Of a DNA stretch of 64,000 nucleotides, positions 12,324 through 22,572 are shown piece after piece. The notes under the pieces were generated by a model. That model saw nothing but the letters and a program-made list of their open reading frames with translations. It had not been told where the DNA came from and did not search any database. The stretch's first letter is position 1; each line of letters starts with the position of its first letter. Made by a program: the position numbers and the translations under genes. This stretch comes from Nymphalis io. Its lineage: Eukaryota; Arthropoda; Insecta; Lepidoptera; Nymphalidae. The stretch lies in contig NC_065910.1 of NCBI RefSeq assembly GCF_905147045.1, forward strand, positions 1,736,001 through 1,800,000. The letters are read 5' to 3'.

Positions 12324-13946
12324 TTTTTTTTTTTTTTTATATTCGCCGGGAGGGCAAATGACTCTACTCCACCTGATGGTAAGTGGTAGTAGAGTCCAAA
12401 CGCGACGACGGCCAGTACAGACGGGAAAAACGTTCTGCACTAGCCGCCATCGCCTTGCCGGCCCGCAAGATGCCTCTTCACGCCTCGTTTGAAGGAACCC
12501 GGGTTGTAAGAGGAGGGGAACACGTGAGCTGGTAAGGAATTCCATTTTTTGGAAGTGCGACAAAGAAAGGAGTTGCCAAATTTCTTTGTTCGCGATGGAA
12601 TTGATGTCAAAGTAAGGCGGTTACATCGAGAACCAGCTCGCGTGGACTTAAGAAGGAAGGGGGAAGCAGGAATTAGAGAGAATAATTCCTCAGAGCACTC
12701 GCCGTGATACAGTCGATAGAAAGCGCTCAGTGCTGCTATCTCACGACGCAATTGTAAAGGTTCAAGGGTGTTTGTGACCTTTACGTCGCCAATAATGCGT
12801 ACGGCACGTCGCTGCAACCGGTCCAAGGCCTCAAGTAGGTACTTAGCGGAGCCATCCCAAAGGTGCGAGCAATATTCCACGCAAGACCGTACCTGTGTTT
12901 TGTACAGCAGGCACAGTTGTTGTGGCGTGAAAAAGCGCCGCACCTTGTTCAGAACTCCGAGTTTCCGTGAAGCTGTTTTTATAACAGCCTCGATGTAATC
13001 CCTTGGACTAAGGTCGCAGCGAACGTCAATCCCCAGCATGGCGATTTTGCTTTGCATCACCAGCGGAGTACCACAGAGGGAGGGAAGAGGGGAAAATGTT
13101 GACTTTTTCGCCGTGAGAGCGCATACCTGTGTTTTCTTGGCATTAAACTCAACAAGATTATCAGAGCCCCATTTGGCGATGAGCTCTAACATCCTATCGA
13201 GTTCAATGACAAGATTCTCCCGCCTCTCCTCAGTTTCCGCCCGCCCAGCCACTGCGCGTCCGTGGTATCCACCATGCACTGTACTATCATCTGCATAGCA
13301 ATGTATGTTCCCAAGGGAGAGCATATCATTGATATGCAAAAGAAAGAGTGTGGGAGATAGCACAGATCCCTGGGGGACCCCAGCATTCACTACATAGAAT
13401 TGTGAAGCGCAACCATCTACTAAAACACGAAGGCTACGCTTGTGTAGGAAGCTGGCAATCCAGGTGCATAGCTGAGCAGGCAGACCATATGCCGGTAGCT
13501 TGGAGAGAAGACTTCTGTGCCAGACCCTGTCGAAAGCCTTGGAGATATCGAGGCTGACAGCCAACGATTCTCCATGCTTGTCGATAGCTTCACCCCAGAT
13601 GTGTGTTACGTACGCTAGAAGATCACCTGTGGACTGTTTTGGTCGAAACCCGTACTGACGATCATTAATTATACAGTGATCTTCTAGGTAATGGATCAGT
13701 TGGTTGTTTAAAATCCGTTCCATCACCTTACAAAGTACTGAGGTGATAGCTATTGGCCGATAATTTGCCGGGTCAGACCGATCCCCTTTTTTGGGAACCG
13801 CTTGCACATTAGCTCTTCTCCAAGCCTCCGGCACACTTCCCGAAGAGAGAGAAAGTTGGAACAGGCGAGTTAACACAGGAGAAAGCTCCGCTGCGCACTT
13901 CTTCAGCACTATGGCTGGTATTCCATCGGGACCGCTAGCTTTCCGT
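12324..13946 (-). mobile_element. 5'-truncated LINE, copy 1
   Basis: Non-LTR retrotransposon on the minus strand, jockey/CR1-like by its reverse-transcriptase style; the clade is not certain. It ends in a poly(A) tail (T run at 12324-12338 on +), preceded by a 3' UTR with a strong hairpin at 12360-12396. The 5' border lies at about 13946, just before the sequence encoding RKASGPDG. The upstream half of ORF2 with the APE endonuclease, and all of ORF1, are absent. I see no convincing target-site duplication. It shares its 5' border with the copy at 37792-39407. Confidence 0.9.
12440..13909 (-). CDS. Reverse transcriptase fragment of LINE copy 1
   Basis: An uninterrupted 489-codon frame. RT landmarks appear in order: ANYRPIAITSVLCKVMERI, GFRPKQST, a palm A motif SLDISKAFDRVWH, GVPQGSVLSPTLF, the catalytic CYADDST, and the downstream FNAKKTQ and AMLGIDV blocks. 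The C-terminal part (KYLLEALDRLQRRAVRIIGD onward) is the usual LINE tail. All catalytic aspartates are present. The Met at 13909 is simply the first in a longer open frame that runs in from the truncation point, so it is not a real start. Transcription and activity are unlikely without a promoter or endonuclease. Confidence 0.85.
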   Translation of the reverse strand: MLKKCAAELSPVLTRLFQLSLSSGSVPEAWRRANVQAVPKKGDRSDPANYRPIAITSVLCKVMERILNNQLIHYLEDHCIINDRQYGFRPKQSTGDLLAYVTHIWGEAIDKHGESLAVSLDISKAFDRVWHRSLLSKLPAYGLPAQLCTWIASFLHKRSLRVLVDGCASQFYVVNAGVPQGSVLSPTLFLLHINDMLSLGNIHCYADDSTVHGGYHGRAVAGRAETEERRENLVIELDRMLELIAKWGSDNLVEFNAKKTQVCALTAKKSTFSPLPSLCGTPLVMQSKIAMLGIDVRCDLSPRDYIEAVIKTASRKLGVLNKVRRFFTPQQLCLLYKTQVRSCVEYCSHLWDGSAKYLLEALDRLQRRAVRIIGDVKVTNTLEPLQLRREIAALSAFYRLYHGECSEELFSLIPASPFLLKSTRAGSRCNRLTLTSIPSRTKKFGNSFLCRTSKKWNSLPAHVFPSSYNPGSFKRGVKRHLAGRQGDGG

Positions 13947-14600
13947 TTCCGTTCCGTGTCCGTAACTCTTTCATTTTACCCTTTACTGGAATAAAATATG
14001 CTCAAAATGTATTTATTTATTGCTGCTGTAAGAATTACAATTACAAATTAAAATTCTTAGACATATTTTCTTGTTTGCTCAATACATTCAAAAAGAAAAT
14101 TAGTCAATTGTCAATTTAGCTATTGTTTTATATTTTTATTTATTTGCTGTTTACTTAACTTTTAGAATATTTATAATTATTGATGCATGCTTACTGCCGT
14201 ATGCATTAGTTTTAAGTTGAAACTTGATTGGCTTATGAACAAGTTAATTAATGTATAATGTATGTAATATTTGCTGTATGTTTCCCTGATAAAAATAAAA
14301 TAAAAATACATTCACACTACAAACATACATATACAACATACTTCTTATAGTAAGCAATATAAAAATAAATTCACTTTATATTCACTTACCTAAGTCTAAC
14401 TATAAGCTTTTTAACTCAAAAAAATCTAGTATTTCTGTGAGCGTACAAATAAATTTGCATCAATTAAAGGGTGAGGGCCTAGTCACCTGATGTATATCTT
14501 GTACCTTTTTTAGGCACCAGTCTCCGGAGACATGATATTGTACATAGCTGATTTGTTCGTGTAATTTGTGGAGAAATAAAATAAAATTATTCATTCATAA
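13947..14600 (+). repeat. Probable LINE 3'-tail debris
   Basis: Two stretches look like retrotransposon 3' ends. One ends tgctgtatgtttccctgat followed by (aaaat)n at about 14270-14312. The other ends gtgtaatttgtggagaaata and an A-rich run near 14585. Neither carries coding sequence. The assignment rests on style and is weak. Confidence 0.35.
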
Positions 14601-15106
14601 TATATAATACAAACAACTAAGCCATAAACATACAATTTTGTTAAAAAGTGCTAAAGATCCATATAGTTTTAAGGGGTATTGATTTCGTTTCATTATTCAG
14701 TTTATGTAAGATCATGACGCACTCTAAAGCTGAAATGAAATTCCAATGAAGCCTAGAAAGGATATTGCTTAAGTGTTGAACTTGTTTTGCAATTCATCAT
14801 CTATGGAAGTCCTATATGTTAATAATTACTGATAGTAACGAAACTGTTGCTGGTTATTCTCAACGGAGAGCGGCAAATTGTGTAGGATTTCTAGTGCACA
14901 AATGTGCTTGCAAACGCAATTGCTCTATTTTTTCTAACTTTCATGCACTGAACGGCAATTTGACACGATAAAAGAGTTACTGTCAACTTCCTAATTCAGA
15001 TTTCGAACCTAGGTTCGATATGATTCTATCGAAATCTTATAAGATAGTTACCAGACACAGCTGATACGTGAATCACAATTATTAATGGAAAAATCATGCC
15101 TTTTAG

Positions 15107-15316
15107 TGAGATGAGCTGTGATTGCCTAGTGGTGCAGTGGTGGACATGTGAATCCTAAGAGATGATTGTGGGTCCAAACCCATGCAAGCACCACTGAATT
15201 TCATTATCTTTTATTGGTTTTTATAATCAATCTAGTGCTCGGTGGTAAAGGAAATCATCATTAGGGAACCCGTGTGAAGAAGGAGACGAAGCCGCAGCCC
15301 AGCAGTGGGACAATTA
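15107..15316 (+). repeat. SINE family A, old and deleted
   Basis: The head is degraded (ttgcctagtggtgcagtgg) but the B-box region gggtccaaacccatgcaag and the 3' part cgcagcccagcagtgggaca remain. The middle is shortened. Confidence 0.65.
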
Positions 15317-16958
15317 CTTATAGTAATTGTAGTTGGATTAAAGTTATATAAATTAGTTATATACTAATTAAGTACTATTTTTATCACCTATAAGCTGTTT
15401 ATGAAGTAAAATTACATAATTCAAAATCATATTTTTACTCATTATACCACCACCAATCTAGTGGTGAATTATAACATAGTAAATATAAAAAAAACTTCTT
15501 AAAAACAAACATAAATGTGCCCACTTTCATAGTGATCGTCAGATGGCCATGAAAAAATATATACCACATGTATATAAGATTTATAGCGTTACGCATAAAG
15601 TTATTTAGGGGGTGATTAGTTAAACGACTGTGTCTTCTTCTTTCGAATGTCAAATCAATAATGGCAGAAAGAGAGAAATCAGTGTTTAACTAAACGGTCA
15701 ACAACGACGTTTATAAGTACGGACGATATATACATACATATATAACAATACACTCATAACAATTTTGTAATTAGGTACGGTGAAATTGTAGCAAAAAATT
15801 CATTACTCTTAATTAATAGCTGTCTAAAAGTTGTTAATTTTTTTTTGTTCAACATAAAAAAATTTAAAATATACTGTCTTATAATTGCTACGTCTGAAGA
15901 ATACAGGCCTGTAGCATTTATCTTATTCGCATCACGTCAGAGTCAAGGTATTGCAAAGGTCGATGGGGAGGAAGTTAGGAAATGATTGGATGATAGCGAT
16001 TCATATATATTATATTCATCGTTTATTAACAGTTACAAGTTTCTGGTTTTACAATTAAGATTAATCATGGCTTGTTAACGCGTAATTATTAGAAACTTCT
16101 TTGGGTAACTTGCATGTAAGCAATTCAATTTCAAGGTCAAATAAGAGTGAAGCGTTTGCATGTGTAACGTTTATTTGTTTATACGTTATTGTAGACCACA
16201 AGAAATAAAACAGAAACATGCTTATAATTATTGAATGTGTAGTACTAGGATGCAGACTTATGGATAATTAGCCATTTCTTTCAATAAATTTATTGAGTTG
16301 CACACGTTTTTTATGAAAGTATTTATTATACCATTTGTCAATTATAATTTTTATTTTTCTAAAATTCGATTCTTGCATTCTTTATCCTCTATTTTTTACG
16401 GTGACACTTTGATATGATTTGTGCAAAAGTGTGTGCATTAATGACAACACTTCCTTCTCGCTCGCCCTCATAATCCCGAACGGCGATCCGACATGACCAG
16501 ATAGACCAGACGCGATAGACCTTCTGACGCGAAACCAGCGGCATTGTCTGTCTGTGATTTAAGAAAACTGCCTCTTTTTTAGTTAATATGGCTATTTGCG
16601 AGTTACCAAAATCGAAAATTATATTTCCGATGGAGCGGAATTCGTAACGAATAACATTTACAAAAGTTAAAGTGACATTATCGTTCAGTATTATAATGTA
16701 TTTGTTTATTCTTTAGTGTTATTCCATATTGTTAATGTTCCGGAGACCTTGAGCTGTTAGCTTCGTATGCGAGTTTTATCGATACAAAGGAAAACTGAAT
16801 TTCGCGCTCATGGACACTACGAGGAAGCGTTATGTTAAAAGGAAGTGTTGAATGACTTGAAGTTTAATGATTTCAAAACGAATATAAGTAATCATCGACT
16901 ATTTCACGAATTATTTATTTATAAAATTGTGATATTTAAAGACAATTATTGAAAAAAA
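15317..16958. other. AT-rich non-coding stretch with SINE D relic
   Basis: Mostly AT-rich with no coding signal. Around 16417-16560 a patch (gtgcaaaagtgtgtgcatta, then gatccgacatgaccagatag) resembles the family D body in minus orientation, strongly diverged. A similar, still weaker relic lies at about 14890-15010. Confidence 0.4.
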
Positions 16959-17260
16959 GCCGAGATGGCCTAGTGGTTAGAACACGTGAATCTTAACCGA
17001 TGATCGTGGGTTCAAACCCGGGCAAGCACCACTGAATTTTCATGTGCTTAATTTGTGTTTATAATTCATCTCGTGCTTGACGGTGAAGGAAAACATCGTG
17101 AGGAAACCTGCATGTGTCTAATTTCATTGAAATTGTCACATGTGTATTCTACCAACCCGCATTGGAGCAGCGTGGTGGAATAAGCTCTAAACCTTCTCCT
17201 CAAAAAGGGAGATGAGGCCTTAGCCCAGCAGTGGGACATTAACAGGCTGTTACTGTATTG
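16959..17260 (+). repeat. SINE family A, complete
   Basis: One of the best copies. The head gccgagatggcctagtggtt includes an A box, the B box is gggttcaaacccg, and the body and the 3' tail aacaggctgttactgtattg are all present. A short direct repeat tattgaaaa at 16948-16956 and 17256-17264 is a likely target-site duplication. Confidence 0.9.
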
Positions 17261-18302
17261 AAAAGGTGTAGTCAGTAAAGTATATCTTTGTTTCTTATTC
17301 GTTGATTTACATAAAGGATTATATAAATGGTAGAAGAGCTCGGAGCTAGTAGTCGATGTTCATACATATATAAATATAATTGTATATGATTATTACATGT
17401 ACATTTTTTTGGTTGGTATAAAAGACTACTAACTTTCTTGACAGTTCTTCTCGGTAGAATCCACATTCCGAACCGGTGGTTTATGTTAATATTAAAATTG
17501 TAAAAAGGCGATTCCAAAGTGCTTGCGAGTTTTCTTAAATAAAGTATATTTTGACTTTGATATTGTATATATAAAATTTCATTGTGTATTAAAAGTGTAA
17601 ATAGTTACTTCTTATTTGTCCTTCCCGGAAGATTTTACATATCAAGCTAGTGGCAGATTTCTATTAAATTTAATTATATAAAATGATTATTTAAAAGTGT
17701 CTGTATAAGAACGCACTTATATTAAGTTTTTTTTAAATCATTTTTAGTATGAAATTCGTCGGATTTACTGAAAAATGTAAAATTTATTCATAAAGCAATT
17801 ACACGACGGATGAAATAAGTTTAGGCTCAATAAGATCGTACGCAAGGCAAAAGAAATGTAACGTGAGATTAATTAAAAAAAAATTAACTTCCTCTAGTAA
17901 GGATAGCTTATATTGTGTTAACAACACATTACTCCAAATCTAAAATCCACGTGAACGTGACTTTAAAATGCTCGTACAAGATAAAGTAACTTCTTATGTC
18001 ACACAACTCACCGTCCAATATTATTTCATTTTGTATTGTTTGTGTAATACTTTATACGTTCAGTCATTAAGTTTGATCTTTGTTCATTAAGAGGAAGCTT
18101 ATATCTATAACATAAATTACTTCTTGTAAAAAGCGGTTGATCATTCTTCATACGTTTTTATGTTAAATTAAAACATATAAAAATATGTTAGTATTCAGCT
18201 CTTAATAAACGTGACTCAAATTTTGCAACTGTATTCTAAATAAGTTTCACTTAACATTTTGATTTCAAATTATGCACACACTATTTGATTAGTTTTATAG
18301 AT
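17261..18302. other. AT-rich non-coding stretch
   Basis: Nothing recognisable apart from simple AT-rich sequence. An 81-codon open frame on the minus strand (17272-17517) has no domain. Confidence 0.45.
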
Positions 18303-18592
18303 GAGCCGTAATGGTTTGGTATTTAGGAGACGAGAGTCTTAAGCGATGATTTGACGTTCAAATCCATGAAAGCACCACAGTTTTTTTGTTGTATTTGTGT
18401 TTATAAATCATCTCGTACTCTGTGGTGAAGGAAAACATCGTGAGAAAACCTGTACGTGGTGCATGATAATCTGCCACGTGTATCCACCAACCCGTATTGG
18501 AGCAGTGTGGTGGAGAAAGCTCCAAAACCTTCTCCATAAAAATGGGAGGAGGCCTTAGTCCAGCTCTGGGACATTCACATGCTGTTACTTTA
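18303..18592 (+). repeat. SINE family A, diverged
   Basis: The head is degraded (gagccgtaatggtttggta), but the body tggtgaaggaaaacatcgtg and the 3' region ggaggccttagtccagctc identify the family. Confidence 0.7.
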
Positions 18593-18767
18593 CTTTCTTT
18601 GTGAACAGTAATTTAAATAAATTTTATTATTTTAAGATACAAACCGCTATCATAATTTATTATTGCATGAATTTTAATATTCGTTTTAATTTAAATTTCA
18701 ACATATAAAAAACGAAATATATCTAATTTTTTACAAAGTTCGATAATCAATTGATATATATTTATTG

Positions 18768-18875
18768 ATATATATATATATATATATAAATATATATATA
18801 TATAAATAAATATAAATAAATAAATATAAAAATATATAAAAATATATAAATATATAAATTTATATATATAAATAA

Positions 18876-18911
<36 letters not shown>

Positions 18912-18961
18912 CAATAATCGCGCCGTCATATATATATATATATATATGACGGCGCGATTAT
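18768..18961. repeat. TA-rich microsatellite with palindrome
   Basis: A (TA)n/(TAAA)n-type tract runs from 18768 to about 18911. It is followed by a perfect 48-bp palindrome at 18914-18961, with arms ataatcgcgccgtca and tgacggcgcgattat around (TA)9. Confidence 0.9.
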
Positions 18962-19324
18962 ATCACATAAAATGTTGTAAATAAGTATTGCAGTAATTAA
19001 AGTGTTCCATCAATTATTGAAAACTGATCTTATAAATGTTTTGCATAAGTTATAATATTGTTATTAATATTGTATTCGAGAATGCCCTATCATTAAAATA
19101 TTATAAGTCGTTTTATATATAATTAAAAAGTGATTCTGAATATTATTACTAATCATTCGATTATGAACTATCGCACACATAGATAGAACTCTGTTTTATT
19201 CTTATCATGGAAGCAATAATTCTTACAATATATACGCGTCTGCAAATGTAAATAAAAAAATTAGATTCCTAGTTATTCTAACTAGAGATATTACTCACAA
19301 ATGTGTTTACTATTATTCGTATTG

Positions 19325-19520
19325 ATTGCCCCGTTGGTCCAGCGGCTAGATGTAAGGCCGCAGAACCGGAGGTACCCAGTACCTCCTGTACTGTAGTTCC
19401 TGTATAATAAAGAGTGCACCTGTGTTTTCGCACAACGCTATAATATCTCCTGCACATTTCCCTAATCTCTCTTGAGATTGACCGCCGTGGCCGAAATCGG
19501 TCTGGAGGACATTATTATTA
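19325..19520 (+). repeat. SINE family D, truncated inside
   Basis: The head ttgccccgttggtccagcgg and the end gagattgaccgccgtggcc match family D. The B box is disrupted (aggtacccagtacctcctg) and the middle is shortened. It ends in (att)n. Confidence 0.75.
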
Positions 19521-19807
19521 TTCGTATCATGTATATGAACTGACAGATTTAATTACATATAATTGATTATATACTTCATTTGATAAGAGTTACTAGTGTG
19601 TAGTTATATCCGGTTCATTACAGTTCAATCTACAGTCTGATGTCACCTTAGCCATATTATAAAAAGGGTTCGGCTGCTAGTTACTTTACATTCAGCTTAA
19701 ATCATTTATTTATATATGTAACATGACAAAAATAAAGCGATTATAGCAAAACACTTGACGAACGGATATTTTATTAATTGATTATTGAAAACGTAGATAA
19801 CTATATT

Positions 19808-20040
19808 GCCGGGCCGATTAGCGTGGTTGGATATACCTTTCACGCCGCAGGTTGTGGATTTGATTTCCACCCCGGACAGACATTTGTGTGTTTGAACATG
19901 TCTGTTTGACCTGAGTCTGGGTGTAACTATCTATATAAGTATGTATTTAAGTTTGTTATCTGGTTTCCATAGTACAAGCTCTGCTTAGTTTGGGATCAGA
20001 TGGCCGTGTGTGAATAGTGTCCCAGCATATTATTATTATA
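19808..20040 (+). repeat. SINE family C
   Basis: tRNA-derived SINE. The head gccgggccgattagcgtggt is followed by a degenerate B box (gtggatttgatttcca). The body is tgtctgtttgacctgagtct to tttgggatcagatggccgtg, and the tail is an (att)n run. Five more copies occur in the window. Confidence 0.85.
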
Positions 20041-20164
20041 TATATTCATCTTATGTTCATCAAAATCTAATAATATAAAGACCGGTCAGCTTCCGTATTC
20101 TCAATCTCATGTGAAAATTAACACATACGAAATAAAATGTGTTTAATTGACCCAACATATTTAT

Positions 20165-20400
20165 TAATGGTATGGCTCTGTGCAAGGCCGTTTTTCATCG
20201 GTTATTAGTCCAACGTCAAACAGTAATACTTTGTTTTAAAGCATTCCGGCTTGAAAGGTGAGTTAGCTTGTGTAATTACAGATGCAAGAGACGTAACATA
20301 TAAATATGATATATTTAATATTTCTGTGGGATATTACATCTTAGTTCTTATAATTATTTACGGTAAATCATAAATACTTATTATCATACTTGCGATTTGC
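20165..20400 (+). repeat. Family B relic
   Basis: Diverged copy with the recognisable order tggctctgtgcaaggccg, then attccggcttgaaaggtgag, then tgtaattacagatgcaag. It has been interrupted by AT-rich sequence after 20295. Confidence 0.55.
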
Positions 20401-20810
20401 GCGTTTGCCTTCCTATTTAAAAAAAAAAATAGAAAAAAGTATTCGCAAAGAAATAAATATGACGAGGTTCGTCATATTGTAACTGTATAAAATGTATATT
20501 GTATAATTACTCATAACTGTTTTATAGTGAAAGATACGAGTACAATGACTTGGCCTTAATACACACGCTGCGATCGGCGTTCAATTTTTTATGTAACTCA
20601 CTTTCACTCACTCCCATCAGAGAGACTGTGGACTAGTTAAGGGATAATATTGCATAAACCGTCAAAATATTTACAAAGACATTCAGTTTTATTGTTTATT
20701 TCTTCATTATAATTACAAACAGGACCTTTTTTACTTGATTACTAAATTGAGGAAATACTTGCAATGTTTTTTTTGACGAGTAATCATTGCAGTTTCATTT
20801 TTGTATTTTA

Positions 20811-20870
20811 AGCCGAGATGGTCCAGTGGTAAGAACGCGTGAATCTTAACCGATGATCGTGGGTTCTAAC
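20811..20870 (+). repeat. SINE family A head only
   Basis: The tRNA-like head agccgagatggtccagtggt is present up to the B box (gtgggttctaac), where the sequence stops and the duplicated block at 20889 begins. The breakpoint of the local duplication therefore cut this SINE. Confidence 0.75.
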
Positions 20871-20888
20871 TTTATTTAATTTATTTTT

Positions 20889-21112
20889 AATTATCTTGTT
20901 TACGGAAAGATCTTAGTGATGATTTAGTTTTTTGGTTTGTAATTACAAATTATTATCGTAAACAAAATCTTGCTATTATTATCATGCACGTTGTCGTATG
21001 TCGGAATAATACACGCGGGGAATAACCTTGACATCAGCTTTTAAGTATTTAATTTATTAATTAACTGTTGTAGTTTACTACAAGATTAGAAATTTGTAAT
21101 TTTCTTTTGGCG
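20889..21112. repeat. Left block of a local duplication (copy 2)
   Basis: Partner of 3381-3604 and of the same length. Copy 1 then has only 12 bases before the second shared block, whereas this copy has 351 unmatched bases (21113-21463). That interior includes (ccagg)n at about 21237-21260 and a GC-richer patch near 21330-21420. Confidence 0.8.
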
Positions 21113-21463
21113 ACTAAAATTTGTATCACAATTAAAATTTATCGTCATATCATGTACTCACTATATGTATACAGATACCGGTTTTAACCGGATTGCTAGT
21201 CTAATGTGCTTATAAGTCGTAATTTCTGAGAGAACCCCAGGCCAGGCCAGGCCAGGCCAAGTCAGGGCAATAAAGCTATAATAAAAATATAAGCTTTTCA
21301 GTCAAGGAATTATTAGTAGCAGTCTGAAGGAAGTTGGTAATGTTAAGCTCCTCGGAAAACATGCGAAGCCGCTTCACCGGCTGGGCAAGCAAAATAGCTG
21401 GCGCAGTAAGGCAGGTATGCAGTGTACCTGAGTTTTCACACTCATTTGTACATTATAAGTATC

Positions 21464-21830
21464 CGCTTACTTCAAGGTCATGGCCGAAAGTCGGTCAGAA
21501 AGACATTAGTATATAACATAATATATTTATTTATATTAGCCGGGATAGCCCAGTGGTACGAACGCGTGAATCTTAACCGATGATCGTGGGTTCAAACCCA
21601 GTGGCAAGCACCACTGAATTTTAATGTGCTTAATTTGTGGTTATAATTCATCTCGTGTTTTACGGTGTAGAAAAACATCGTGAGGAAACCTGCATGTGTC
21701 TAATTTCACTGAAATTCTGCCACATGTGTATTCTACCAACCCGCACTGACGCAGCGTGGTGGAATAAGCTTCTCCTCAAAAAGGGAGACGAGGCCTTTAG
21801 CCCAGCAGTGGGTCATTCACAGGCTGTTAC
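21464..21830 (+). repeat. Right duplication block with complete SINE A
   Basis: Partner of 3617-3873. The family A SINE begins at 21538 (agccgggatagcccagtggt) and, unlike copy 1, runs on to its 3' end aggctgtta near 21830. Copy 1 lost its 3' part after the duplication. Confidence 0.8.
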
Positions 21831-21879
21831 GGATTACGGATTTTGTATTTTATATGAAGATATTATATACAAGCTAATC

Positions 21880-22320
21880 ATTCTCAGTGGCAGGGCTTTG
21901 TGCAAGACCGTCGGTGTACACACCACACACTCATCACATATGCTACCGTCAAACAGCAGTACTTATTGTTGTGTTCCGGTTAGAAGGGTGAATGAGCCAA
22001 TGTAACTCCGGGCATAACGGCTATAACATATTAGTTCCGATAGTTTGTGGGGTATTGACTATGTATGTGATAATATTTCATCAATCAATCAATCAATCAA
22101 TCAATCAACAGCCAATCGTTGTCCACTGTTGAACATAGGCCTCTCCCAAGGTGCGCCAAAGCTCCCTGTCCTCCGCCTTCCGCATCCAGTTGGTGCCCGC
22201 CACCTTCTTAAGGTCGTCGGTCCACCTGGCTGGAGGGCGCCCTACGCTGCGCTAATATTTCATCACCACTGTCTATTTTCGATGGTGACTAATTACAATA
22301 AGATGGCCTATTTGGCTAGT
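21880..22320 (+). repeat. Family B short repeat split by an RTE fragment
   Basis: The 5' and middle part lies at 21880-22080, from ggcagggctttgtgcaagac to gtatgtgataatatttca. It resumes at 22253 with taatatttcatcaccactgt and ends near 22320 (gatggcctatttggc). The break is a LINE insertion with a 13-bp target duplication. Confidence 0.8.
22084..22252 (-). mobile_element. RTE-type LINE 3' end inserted in a short repeat
   Basis: On the minus strand the fragment encodes the end of an RTE-clade ORF: VGRPPARW-like residues, then WMRKAEDRELWRTLGE and AYVQQW, with a stop soon after. It ends in a (TGAT)n tail, which is (atca)n at the left on +. Flanking 13-bp repeats taatatttcatca at 22071-22083 and 22253-22265 show target-primed insertion. 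Only the last ~150 bp of the element is present, a typical 5' truncation. Confidence 0.85.
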
Positions 22321-22433
22321 AATCTGACCTGTTTTAAATATATAAAAAATTAACTACTTTTCAACCATCAGCTGATCTACAAACTGAATAGGCTTGAGTC
22401 TAGGTCAGCAGATTTGAGAAATGGCTAAAAGTG

Positions 22434-22572
22434 AGCCGAGGTGAACCAGCAGAAGAGAAGATTTTACGGTACACGTGAATATGACTGCGGTTTCATACAC
22501 TGAATTTTCATGTGCTAATTGCTTTTGATAATATTCATCTCGTGTTTGTGCTCGTGCGGTGAAGTAAAACAA
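22434..22572 (+). repeat. SINE family A relic
   Basis: Very degraded: gagccgaggtgaaccagcag at the head, then gaattttcatgtgctaattg and cggtgaag. It is assigned by block order only. Confidence 0.45.

Noticed and set aside
12768..13994. Plus-strand frames opposite the LINE RT
   Set aside because: Antisense shadows of the reverse-transcriptase frame; the same peptides recur at 38181-38970.
16959..17035. tRNA-like sequence with good A and B boxes
   Set aside because: It is the head of SINE family A; the acceptor stem does not close and the same sequence recurs with a SINE body in many places. The same holds for heads of families C and D.
21237..21260. (ccagg)n as a CRISPR-like or regulatory array
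   Set aside because: Only four to five direct units without spacers; a simple tandem repeat.
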